DNA of 20,033 nt from Rhizobium sp. Q54 (GTDB lineage Bacteria; Pseudomonadota; Alphaproteobacteria; Rhizobiales; Beijerinckiaceae), in contig CAMDKB010000021.1 of the NCBI GenBank assembly GCA_945901195.1, positions 1 through 20,033 on the forward strand. The letters run 5' to 3'. Positions 12,888 to 20,033 of this stretch are shown here, in pieces. Position 1 is the first letter of the stretch. Each line of letters starts with the position of its first letter. Below the pieces are notes generated by a model, which saw nothing but the letters and a program-made list of their open reading frames with translations, did not search any database and had not been told where the DNA came from. Both the position numbers and the translations under genes were made by a program.

Positions 12888-15299
12888 TTATCCGTTGAGC
12901 GCATGGTGGCGCGTCGGTCTGCCTTGCGCCATCACGGTGACGGCCCGCATGATGGACTGAACATCTATGCCATGATGGCGATAAAGGTCGTGCAGCGTGC
13001 CGGTCTGGCCGAAATGTTCGACGCCAAGGGCGCGGACGCGCTGGCCGCAAACGCCTCCAAGCCATGACAGAGCTGCGGGATGTCCATCGATCACAGTGAT
13101 TATGGCGCAATCGCGCGGCAAGGACGCAAGCAGGCTTTCAATATGGCTCTGCTCGTTTTGCCGGGCGCGCCATCCGGCATGCAGGCGGCCGGCCGAAGTG
13201 ACGGCCAGCAGGCCGATATCGCGATAATCTTCGCCCAGCAGACCCGTCGCCTCAATGGCTTCTGGCGCGAGCGCGCCGCTATAGGCGATAATGGCGCGTG
13301 CTGATGCGCCTGGTGAGCGCATCCAGTAACCGCCGTCAGCGATGTCCTGCGCGAGGCGCGGCGTCATCTCGCGGATAGGTTGTTCGATCGCGCGGGTGGA
13401 AAGGCGCAGATAGACAGAGCCCCCATCAAGCTGGCCATCAGTCTTTCCTTCGCGCTGCATGTAGTCAAAACCCCAGCGCATGATGACGGCGAGTTCATCA
13501 ACAAAAGCTGGTTCAAAAGATGCAAGGCCATCCTGCGCCATGCCTATCAGCGGGGTGCTGATGGATTGATGGGCGCCGCCTTCTGGTGCGAGTGTTATGC
13601 CAGCTGGCGTCGCCACCAGCATGAAGCGCGCATCCTGATAACAGGCATAGTTCAGCGCATCGAGGCCACGCTGGATAAACGGGTCATAAAGCGTGCCGAT
13701 GGGCAAGAGGCGTTTGCCATTGATGGATGATGACAGGCCCAGCGCAGAAAGCGCGAGAAACAAATTCATCTCCGCAATGCCCAGTTCAATATGCTGGCCG
13801 CGCGGCGAAGCCTCCCAGTTGAATGTGGAGGCGATCTGCTGTTCGCGAAAAACGTCCGCCATTTCTTCGCGCGCGAATACACCACGCCGGTTGATCCAGG
13901 GGCCCAGATTGGTTGAAACGCTGACATCGGGTGAAACGGTGACAATTGCGTCCGCCAATTCGCTTTTGCTGCGGCCGATTTCTTTGAGGATGAGACCGAA
14001 CCCGTTCTGAGTGGACATCATCCTTGCGGGGGAAAATGTGAGTTGTTCGGGCACAGGGATGGAGGGCGTTGAAAGTTTGCGGCTGGCATTGTCCGACAAC
14101 GGCGTGTTGTCGATAAATGTCTGCAGCACAGCGGAATCGTAGGGCAAGCCGTCCAGTGCCGCCCATTCTTCTCCCGAGGCAACGCCCAATGTCTTTTGCC
14201 ATTCGGCCATTTGCGCAGGCGTCATCAGGCCAGCATGATTGTCCTTGTGGCCCTGAAAAGGCAGGCCGATACCCTTGATCGTGTAGGCGATGAAACAGAC
14301 AGGCCGGTCGTGATCGATCGATGCAAAGGCATCAAGCACGGAGGTCATGTCGTGGCCGCCGAGATTGGACATGAGCGCCAGCAATTGCGCGTCATCGCGG
14401 CTCTCAAGCAATTTTGTCATGCCGGGCTCGCTGCCTATTTCCTGCTGCAGTTTCTTTCGAAACGCTGCGCCACCCTGAAAGCACAGCGCTGCATAAAGCT
14501 GGTTCGGGCAGGCATCGATCCAGCGCTGCAACGCTGCGCCGCCTGGCTCTTTAAATGCTGCCTGCATGAGCTGGCCGTATTTGATGATCTTCACGTCCCA
14601 GCCAAAATTGCGGAACATGGTCTCGAACTTTTCCCACAGGCCTTCGCGTACCACCGCATCGAGTGACTGACGATTATAATCAATCACCCACCAAGTGTTG
14701 CGCAGACCGTGTTTCCAGCCCTCGATCAGCGCTTCATAGATATTGCCTTCATCGAGTTCGGCATCACCCACAAGTGCGATGAAACGGCCTTGCGGGCGTT
14801 CGCCGCCCCAGCCATGCAGGCGCACGTAATCCTGAACCAAAGACGCGAAGAGTGTCTGAGCAACGCCCAGCCCCACGGAACCGGTGGAGAAATCGACGTC
14901 GTCAGTGTCCTTGGTGCGCGAAGGGTAGGATTGCGCGCCACCATAGCCGCGAAAGTTCTCCAGCTTCTCGCGGGTCTGGCGGCCATAGAGATACTGGATC
15001 GCATGAAAGATCGGGCTCGCATGGGGTTTGACAGCCACGCGGTCTTCCGGCTTCAGCACGGCGAAGTAAAGCGCGGTCATGATCGTCGACAACGATGCTG
15101 AAGACGCCTGGTGGCCGCCGACTTTCAAACCACCGATATTGGGACGAATGTGGTTCGCATTGTGGATCATCCAAGAGGACAGCCAGCGCACGCGCTTTTC
15201 CAGCGCAGTGAGCATACCGGTCTGGTCGTTTGTGAGGGTCATGAGTGTCGCCGCCCCGGGAGATTCATCTTTGGTAATCGTCACCTTCTTTGGTATCAC
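12888..15299 (-). CDS. Homodimeric 2-oxo-acid dehydrogenase E1 component (MdeB/AceE-like)
   Basis: A thiamine-diphosphate enzyme that decarboxylates a 2-oxo acid. The 803 residues hold both halves of a transketolase-like E1 in one chain. Seen: GGLKVGGHQASSASL (56-70), KPHASPIFHAIQYL (91-104), the ThDP motif from GDAELDEGN (178-186) to N209, HKDNHAG (351-357), and HIELGIAEMNLFLAL (503-517) with E510 in the cofactor-activating position. It is shorter than E. coli AceE (887). The closest known type I recall is MdeB of Pseudomonas, a 2-oxobutyrate/pyruvate dehydrogenase E1 paired with an Lrp-type regulator; the divergent Lrp gene here supports that reading. No E2 or E3 genes adjoin, so it would use shared subunits. 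The start may be GTG 15299, or ATG 15242 (Met20), which is more conventional. Confidence 0.85.
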   Translation of the reverse strand: MIPKKVTITKDESPGAATLMTLTNDQTGMLTALEKRVRWLSSWMIHNANHIRPNIGGLKVGGHQASSASLSTIMTALYFAVLKPEDRVAVKPHASPIFHAIQYLYGRQTREKLENFRGYGGAQSYPSRTKDTDDVDFSTGSVGLGVAQTLFASLVQDYVRLHGWGGERPQGRFIALVGDAELDEGNIYEALIEGWKHGLRNTWWVIDYNRQSLDAVVREGLWEKFETMFRNFGWDVKIIKYGQLMQAAFKEPGGAALQRWIDACPNQLYAALCFQGGAAFRKKLQQEIGSEPGMTKLLESRDDAQLLALMSNLGGHDMTSVLDAFASIDHDRPVCFIAYTIKGIGLPFQGHKDNHAGLMTPAQMAEWQKTLGVASGEEWAALDGLPYDSAVLQTFIDNTPLSDNASRKLSTPSIPVPEQLTFSPARMMSTQNGFGLILKEIGRSKSELADAIVTVSPDVSVSTNLGPWINRRGVFAREEMADVFREQQIASTFNWEASPRGQHIELGIAEMNLFLALSALGLSSSINGKRLLPIGTLYDPFIQRGLDALNYACYQDARFMLVATPAGITLAPEGGAHQSISTPLIGMAQDGLASFEPAFVDELAVIMRWGFDYMQREGKTDGQLDGGSVYLRLSTRAIEQPIREMTPRLAQDIADGGYWMRSPGASARAIIAYSGALAPEAIEATGLLGEDYRDIGLLAVTSAGRLHAGWRARQNEQSHIESLLASLPRDCAIITVIDGHPAALSWLGGVCGQRVRALGVEHFGQTGTLHDLYRHHGIDVQSIMRAVTVMAQGRPTRHHALNG

Positions 15300-15307
15300 C
15301 GGAACTG

Positions 15308-15330
15308 GGAATAAAAATCCTTTTTATGCC
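15308..15330. promoter_or_regulatory. AT-rich inverted repeat in the E1/lrp divergent promoter region
   Basis: ATAAAAA (15311-15317) and TTTTTAT (15321-15327) are perfect arms around TCC, flanked by GG and CC (15308-15309/15329-15330). The 95-base gap (15300-15394) is far richer in A and T than its neighbours. This suits binding by the Lrp-type protein and curvature, and probably holds the promoters of both genes. Confidence 0.45.
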
Positions 15331-15394
15331 TTTAGAACATGGTATTATGGTTTAATATTCCAATATATCATCAATTAGAGAAATAAAACACCTT

Positions 15395-15856
15395 ATGATG
15401 GAGATAGACGATATCGACCGGCGAATCCTCAATCTGCTGCAGCAGGACGCCCGGCTGACGGTGCAGGAGATCGCTGACAAGGTGGGGCTCTCGGCTTCGC
15501 CCTGCCACCGACGCATGCGCCGTCTGGAAGAGAGCGGCATCATAACCAAGACCATTGCACTGGTTGATCAGAAAGCCGTCGGCCTGCCGGTCAGCGTGTT
15601 TGTCTCAATCAAGCTTGAACGGCAAAAGGAAGAAGATCTCGAACGGTTCGCACGCGCGATTTCGAGCTGGCGCGAGGTGCTGGAATGTTACCTGATGACG
15701 GGGCCGCGCGATTATCTCCTGCGCGTGGTCGTGGCGGACCTTGCCGCCTACGAGCAATTTTTGAAACAGAAGCTGACGCGCCTCGACGGCTTGTCTTCGA
15801 TCGAGTCGAGTTTTGCACTCGACCAGATCAAATATACCAATGCGCTACCGGTGTGA
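15395..15856 (+). CDS. Lrp/AsnC-family transcriptional regulator
   Basis: A 153-residue DNA-binding regulator of the feast/famine family. The N-terminal winged helix-turn-helix covers about 5-60: DDIDRRILNLLQQDARLTVQEIADKVGLS, then the recognition helix SPCHRRMRRLEESGII. The ligand-sensing RAM domain follows (about 68-145) with SWREVLECYLMTGPRDYLLRVVVADLAAYEQFL. It is divergent from the 2-oxo-acid dehydrogenase E1 gene and is the likely controller of it, responding to an amino acid or oxo acid, as MdeR does beside mdeB in pseudomonads (comparison from memory). Tandem ATG codons open the frame; the ribosome-binding site is weak. It ends 11 bases from a convergent gene. Confidence 0.93.
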   Translation: MMEIDDIDRRILNLLQQDARLTVQEIADKVGLSASPCHRRMRRLEESGIITKTIALVDQKAVGLPVSVFVSIKLERQKEEDLERFARAISSWREVLECYLMTGPRDYLLRVVVADLAAYEQFLKQKLTRLDGLSSIESSFALDQIKYTNALPV

Positions 15857-15867
15857 GATGCAGGCGT

Positions 15868-17124
15868 TTAATAATCCTGCTCCAGCGCCGCTTCCCGCGC
15901 AGCATCTTTCCTGAACGGCACGTGTTCGCCATAGGCTTCGATGACGTGAGCGATCTCGCGCCGCTCTTCTTCCAGGAAGTTTTCGACGGCGCGGGAAAAA
16001 TTGCGATCAGAGATATCATGTGAGGAATAAGTCGTCACCGGCTTGTAGCCACGCGCGAGCTTGTGCTCACCCTGGGCGCCTGCTTCGACGCGCGCGAGCT
16101 TGTGCTGAATTGCGTATTCGATGGCTTGATAATAGCAAAGTTCGAAATGCAGAAAGGGATGTTCTTCAAGACAGCCCCAATTACGCCCGTAGAGCGCATC
16201 ATCGCCAATGAAATTGATGGCGCCGGCGACATAGCGTCCATTGCGTTTGGCCATGACCAGCAGGATGCGATCGGCCATGGCCGTGCCAACCTGCGAATAA
16301 TATTTGCGCGTGAGATAGGGACGCCCCCATTTGCGCGAACCGGTATCCATATAAAAAGCGTAGAACGCATCCCAATGCTGTTCGCCGATGGCGCTGCCTG
16401 TCACCAGTTCTATTTCGATGTCGTTGCGCAGGGCATCGCGCCGCTCTCTGCGTATGGTCTTGCGCTTGTGTGAAGACAGCGCCTTGAGGAAGTCCTCAAA
16501 ATTTTCGTAATTCTCGTTGAAGAAATGAAACTGCTTTCCGGTGCGCGACAGCATGCCGGCGCTGGCGAGATCTTCGCAATCGATCTTGTTGGGAAACGTG
16601 ATGTGGATCGAGGATGCACCGGTCTTTTCGCGCAGGGCGCGCAGGCCGCCGATGAGGTAGGCGCGGGCATCGGCCGATTGGGGGCCCGGCGCAACAAGCA
16701 GGCGACGGCCCTGCACGGGCGTGAAGGGCACACAGACCTGGAGCTTGGGATAATAGCGTCCGCCTGCGCGCTCATAGGCATCGGCCCAGGCGTAGTCGAA
16801 CACATATTCACCCATGGAATGTGTTTTGGCGTAGCACGGCGCGCAGGCTGCGAGCGTGCCATCGGCATTTTCGACCAGAACGTGAAGTGGCGTCCAGCCT
16901 GTCTTTGCCGTGGCGGAGCCCGAGGTTTCCAGCGCATTCAGGAAGTCGTACGAAATAAAGGGATTGTGCCGTTCCTTTTGGGCGGCGGACTCAGTATTGC
17001 CGTCGAGATCGGCAAGTGTCAGCGCCGCCGGATTGGCGCAGGCATCCCAGGCGGCCGCGTCGACCTCACTCAGGGAGCGGGCGATGCGGACAGTGAATTT
17101 TTGGGCGGGTTCAGAACTGCTCAT
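15868..17124 (-). CDS. GNAT-like acyltransferase of the COG3146/DUF482 family
   Basis: A 418-residue cytosolic protein. The family has two GNAT-like lobes and resembles FemAB-type peptidyl transferases; its substrate is unknown. Seen: HNPFISYDFLNALE (53-66), GEYVFDYAWADAY (105-117), YYPKLQVCVPFTPVQGRRLLV (124-144), SHKRKTIRRERRDA (218-231), YMDTGSRKWGRPYLTRKYY (258-276), the core strand GRYVAGAINFIGDDALYGRNWG (296-317), and EAGAQGEHKLARGYKP (347-362). These blocks are the conserved spine of COG3146. ATG 17124 has no obvious Shine-Dalgarno. The gene stands alone, 55 bases downstream of the MFS pair on the same strand, so it may share their transcript. Confidence 0.88.
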   Translation of the reverse strand: MSSSEPAQKFTVRIARSLSEVDAAAWDACANPAALTLADLDGNTESAAQKERHNPFISYDFLNALETSGSATAKTGWTPLHVLVENADGTLAACAPCYAKTHSMGEYVFDYAWADAYERAGGRYYPKLQVCVPFTPVQGRRLLVAPGPQSADARAYLIGGLRALREKTGASSIHITFPNKIDCEDLASAGMLSRTGKQFHFFNENYENFEDFLKALSSHKRKTIRRERRDALRNDIEIELVTGSAIGEQHWDAFYAFYMDTGSRKWGRPYLTRKYYSQVGTAMADRILLVMAKRNGRYVAGAINFIGDDALYGRNWGCLEEHPFLHFELCYYQAIEYAIQHKLARVEAGAQGEHKLARGYKPVTTYSSHDISDRNFSRAVENFLEEERREIAHVIEAYGEHVPFRKDAAREAALEQDY

Positions 17125-17179
17125 GCGAATGTGAGAGTAGCGCGCTGGCGCTTGGGCGCAAGCGATATGAGAGCCTGTT

Positions 17180-18340
17180 TTATTGGGCGCACCGCGACAG
17201 TGTGGAGAAAGCGATCGCAGAGGCTATGCCGGCCATCAGGATGATGGCCGCTGCCAGCGTCAGCGCAAACGGGGCGCCAAAGCGCGGTATGAGCTGGCCA
17301 TAGGCGAGAGGCCCGAGAAACTGCCCAGTGAAAAAGAAAAAGGCATGCATGGAATAGGCGCTGCCGCGATATTCCTGCGACAATTCCGAAACCTCATATT
17401 GAAATGCATTGTGCTGCATGAACCAGCCAAAGCCGAATAACAGGAAAATGCCGATTTGGACTGTCCAGTGCCAGCCGGCAGCGAACAGAACAAGGCTTGC
17501 CGAAAGCAAAAGAGCCCCGCAGGTGATCATGGCAGGGCGTGACATCACGCGCAGTATCAACGGCAAGGTCAGCGACAGCAGCAGCGAACCCAGCGCTTGT
17601 GCGGCTATGATGAAACCCGCTTCGCGGCTTCCGCCATTGCCCTGACCGGCCAGAATGGGCGAGATGAATGGCAGCAAGCCGAAGCTCATGCCGCCGACAA
17701 TGGGAGTTGTCGTGTAACACACCCATGCCCGGGGATTGCGGAAGATGGTGCGGTAATTGGCGATGACCTGAGCGATGCTGAAAGGCTGCTTTTGTGTTAC
17801 CACCTGACGGGGAATGTTGCGGGTTGCTGCCAGGGCGCAGAACGTGACGATGACACCGCATCCGAAAATCACAGCGCGCCAGCCGATCCAGGCCTCCAGA
17901 AGTCCTGCGCCAGCAGAGCCCGCCATCTGTCCCAGGATCATGGACATGGTAAAGCGCGCGATGGTGATCTGCCGTTCGGCAGGTTTGACGAGATCGCCGA
18001 TCAACGCCTGCGTGACGGGAATGATGCCTCCCGATGCCCCGCCTGTCAGGACGCGCAGGACCAGAAGCATCCAGAAGGCGGGAGCGAAGGCGCTGGCAAG
18101 GGTGCCGAGTGCGCAGATCCATAGCGCGATCTTGATGACGCGATCCTTGCCGAAATGATCGCCTATCGGGCCGAACACAGGTTGCACAAGTGCATAGGGC
18201 AGGTAGGTCGCCGAGGCGATCAGAGCGACGGTTGTCACGGGCACAGCAAAATCCTGCGCCAGAACCAGTGTCAGCGGATCAAAAGTGCGATTGGCGACCG
18301 CGCTGGCGAGGCCGCAGAGCAGGAAGGTGAAGAAGAGCAA
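17180..18340 (-). CDS. MFS transporter, paralogue A of a tandem pair
   Basis: A 386-residue permease of about 12 helices. PVFGPIGDHFGKDRV is the motif A-type loop between TM2 and TM3, and the long central loop carries QVIANYRTIFRNPRAWVCY. It is clearly homologous along its whole length to the MFS gene just upstream: DFAV, YRTIF-NPRA, RGSA(Y/F)SMH and G(Q)-LGP blocks recur in order. Substrate unknown; drug or metabolite export is typical for such 12-TM proteins. The start is unusual. The first possible initiator in frame is TTG 18340, and no ATG or GTG exists back to the stop at 18428-18430, although the alignment with its neighbour suggests little N-terminal sequence is missing. A non-ATG start or a lost start codon are both possible. 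Confidence 0.8.
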   Translation of the reverse strand: MLFFTFLLCGLASAVANRTFDPLTLVLAQDFAVPVTTVALIASATYLPYALVQPVFGPIGDHFGKDRVIKIALWICALGTLASAFAPAFWMLLVLRVLTGGASGGIIPVTQALIGDLVKPAERQITIARFTMSMILGQMAGSAGAGLLEAWIGWRAVIFGCGVIVTFCALAATRNIPRQVVTQKQPFSIAQVIANYRTIFRNPRAWVCYTTTPIVGGMSFGLLPFISPILAGQGNGGSREAGFIIAAQALGSLLLSLTLPLILRVMSRPAMITCGALLLSASLVLFAAGWHWTVQIGIFLLFGFGWFMQHNAFQYEVSELSQEYRGSAYSMHAFFFFTGQFLGPLAYGQLIPRFGAPFALTLAAAIILMAGIASAIAFSTLSRCAQ

Positions 18341-18461
18341 ATCCGCCGCCGGAGCTTGTGTGTGCGCTGTTGCTAAAAGATGCGACCACGAATGTCCATT
18401 GCGCCGCGTGAGCGCATTGGTGCTGACTCATACAGCGAGCCAAGCCATGTCGCCTCTGGTG

Positions 18462-19619
18462 TCAGTCTTCGGTCGATGGCCCGGTCTGGAGGAAAAGGTG
18501 GGCTGTGCCGGGGCCGAGCGCCAGCAGGACCAAACCGGAAATCATCAGCATGATGGGTGCATTGAGAAAACCTGCGCCGGCAGCAAAGACCATCGGCCCC
18601 AACGCCTGACCGACGAAGAAAGAACACGAATGCATCGAAAACGCCGAGCCCCGCAAATCCGGCGCCAGCGTTGAAACCTCCGCCTGAACGCCATTATGCA
18701 ACATCATGTAGCCAGTGCCGCAGAGCGTGAAAAACGTCAGGCTCCAGAGCCAGTGCAGATCGAACGCGAAACCGATGGGGCCGAGCGCCATCAAGAGACC
18801 GCCTGCGCTCATGATCTGATAGCGTTTCATAATGCGCAGCCAGTATTTGACAGTACTGGTGAAGACCAGCGCTCCACAGGCAAAGGCCATGATGATCATG
18901 CCCGCTTCCCATGTGCCGCCGCGCCCGCGCTGTTCGAGCAAGGGTGAAATCCACGGCAGAACGCCGTAAAGCGCGATGCCTTCGATCAGCACCGCGCCAT
19001 AGCAAATGCGGGCGCGCGGATTGGCGAATATGGTGCGATAGCCGCCAATAGCGTCTGCAAGGCGCATGCGCTGGCGCGGCGCCGGGGGTTCCTTGACGAA
19101 CAGCGTAACGCAGATGGCAGCGGCGATGGCGAGCACCATCGAGATGAAGAAGATCGCGCGCCAGCTGATCCAGACCGCCAGAATCCCCGCCGCGCCTGCC
19201 GCGCCAATCCACCCGATCAGGGAGATGCTGACATAGGCGCCGATTTTCTGCTGACGGTCAGCATTGGTTGCGCGATCGCCCACCATCGCCATGGCGATGG
19301 GCATGATGCCGCCGCCCGCAATGCCACCTAAAAAACGTGCGCCGATCAGCACAGAAAGCGTTGGGCTCCAGACCACGCCTGCCAGCGTGATGACGAGCAT
19401 CCACATGCAGATGTTGAGCATCCGCCCCTTGCCATAGAAATCGCCCAGCGAGCCTAGAATGGGTTGGCACAGCGCATAGGGCAGGGCATAGGCGGACACC
19501 ACAATAGCCGCTGCAGCTGGCGTCACCGCAAAATCCCGCGCAATCGCGGTAATCAGCGGATCCATGGCGCGATTTGAGATGGCAGCGGCGAGGCCGCAAA
19601 GGGAGAAGATGAGGAACAT
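18462..19619 (-). CDS. MFS transporter, paralogue B of a tandem pair
   Basis: A 385-residue, 12-helix major facilitator permease. It begins MFLIFSLCGLAAAISNRAMDPLI, aligning directly with LLFFTFLLCGLASAVANRTFDPL of paralogue A, and has the TM2-TM3 loop LGSLGDFYGKGRM. The central loop GGYRTIFANPRARICY and the TM11 region LRGSAFSMHSCSFFVGQALGP match the copy downstream. The two are diverged, so the duplication is old. It is first in a leftward series with paralogue A (121 bases apart) and perhaps the COG3146 gene. ATG 19619 has no good ribosome-binding site. An insertion-sequence end lies about 150 bases upstream and may have displaced its original promoter. Substrate unknown. Confidence 0.85.
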   Translation of the reverse strand: MFLIFSLCGLAAAISNRAMDPLITAIARDFAVTPAAAAIVVSAYALPYALCQPILGSLGDFYGKGRMLNICMWMLVITLAGVVWSPTLSVLIGARFLGGIAGGGIMPIAMAMVGDRATNADRQQKIGAYVSISLIGWIGAAGAAGILAVWISWRAIFFISMVLAIAAAICVTLFVKEPPAPRQRMRLADAIGGYRTIFANPRARICYGAVLIEGIALYGVLPWISPLLEQRGRGGTWEAGMIIMAFACGALVFTSTVKYWLRIMKRYQIMSAGGLLMALGPIGFAFDLHWLWSLTFFTLCGTGYMMLHNGVQAEVSTLAPDLRGSAFSMHSCSFFVGQALGPMVFAAGAGFLNAPIMLMISGLVLLALGPGTAHLFLQTGPSTED

Positions 19620-19768
19620 GGGGGCAGGTGTGACCGGGAAGGGGCCAGGGGTAAAGGGGGAAGTTTTCGTTGGATGGCGCCCCGCTAGAAAAGTAAGGCA
19701 ACTTTTTTTATCTCCAGGCCTTGCTTGCGGTCCATGCGCTTACCTTCAAATTCAGGGATCAGCATCTA

Positions 19769-20033
19769 GGGCCTGTCGTCATTTAAGCCAAACGATGGCG
19801 CAAACCAAATGCAGCCCTGCAAGGAAGTTTCGCGCGGTCTTCTCGTAGCGTGTCGCGATCCCCCGAAAATGCTTGATAATGCAAAAGAAGCGCTCGACGA
19901 GATTGCGTTCGCGATAGAGCGCGAAATCGCAGTCGCGTTTGACCTTTCGATTTGATTTCGGGGGTATCACCGCCTTGATCGCGCGCGCGATCAGGCGGTC
20001 GATGAAGCTGTCGGCGTCATATCCTTTGTCCCC
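19769..20033 (-). mobile_element. IS5-family insertion sequence, transposase-end fragment
   Basis: The end of the element, cut off by the window edge. Outside the transposase stop, GGGCCTGTCGTC begins at about 19769, directly after CTAG (19766-19769), a target motif used by part of the IS5 family. I take this as the probable terminal inverted repeat and insertion point, but the other end is not visible, so the boundary is a guess within a few bases. Confidence 0.55.
19779..20033 (-). CDS. IS5-family DDE transposase, C-terminal part
   Basis: The last 84 codons of a transposase that continues past the window. The reading GDKGYDADSFIDRLI, VIPPKSNRKVKRDCDFALY, RERNLVERFFCIIKHFRGIATRY is the standard C-terminal region of IS5-type transposases. 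It has an acidic catalytic residue in GDKGYD and the final glutamate of the DDE triad in RNLVERFF, within the Y-(2)-R-(3)-E-(6)-K signature (here Y, R, E and K of YRERNLVERFFCIIK). TGA at 19779-19781 ends the gene about 10 bases from the presumed element end, as usual. The visible part is intact; whether the whole gene is intact cannot be seen. Confidence 0.92.
   Translation of the reverse strand, partial: GDKGYDADSFIDRLIARAIKAVIPPKSNRKVKRDCDFALYRERNLVERFFCIIKHFRGIATRYEKTARNFLAGLHLVCAIVWLK

Noticed and set aside
16525..17244. 239-codon rightward open frame opposite the COG3146 gene
   Set aside because: Antisense of a conserved gene; the translated sequence shows no motif and no ribosome-binding site.

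Overview
The window comes from a moderately GC-rich alphaproteobacterium, probably from or near the Hyphomicrobiales (Rhizobiales). The grounds are protein character: a Bug-type solute-binding protein, a COG3146-type acyltransferase, a homodimeric keto-acid dehydrogenase E1 next to an Lrp regulator, a COG3904-type periplasmic protein, and a Leu tRNA with encoded CCA. It reads as ordinary chromosome with short operons and many strand switches. There is no phage, CRISPR array or large island. The only clear mobile DNA is a transposase fragment at the right edge.

Left part (1-3540): the first 44-45 codons of an NMT1/ThiY-like periplasmic binding protein, leftward, behind a leader with two hairpins; an MFS permease, leftward; a COG3904/ClpP-like protein, rightward, with a doubtful 5' end; lipB, leftward; and tRNA-Leu(GAG).

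Middle part (3540-12890): mgtE; a GH25 lysozyme-type lipoprotein; a leftward pair made of a MetE C-terminal-type methyltransferase and a Bug-family binding protein 29 bp behind it; a divergent isovaleryl-CoA dehydrogenase; an AbrB-type antitoxin with a VapC/PIN toxin overlapping by 8 bp; a secreted FecR-domain protein; a glutathione S-transferase-like protein; and a YdcF/ElyC-type membrane protein.

Right part (12888-20033): a homodimeric 2-oxo-acid dehydrogenase E1 (MdeB/AceE type) divergent from an Lrp/AsnC regulator across an AT-rich gap; a COG3146 GNAT-like protein; two tandem paralogous MFS permeases; and the C-terminal part of an IS5-family transposase running off the end.

Links between neighbours: the Lrp protein probably controls the divergent E1 gene, as MdeR sits with MdeB in pseudomonads. 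The PIN toxin and AbrB protein form one module, preceded by ATGTCA boxes spaced 19 bp apart that look like its operator. The MetE-like protein and Bug binding protein are probably cotranscribed, suggesting uptake and processing of one unidentified compound. I found no convincing wholly new system. The most interesting signals are the phased ATGTCA boxes, the MetE-like/Bug pair, the E1/Lrp control region and the damaged-looking 5' end of the COG3904-like gene. No stretch longer than about 200 bp lacks a gene.
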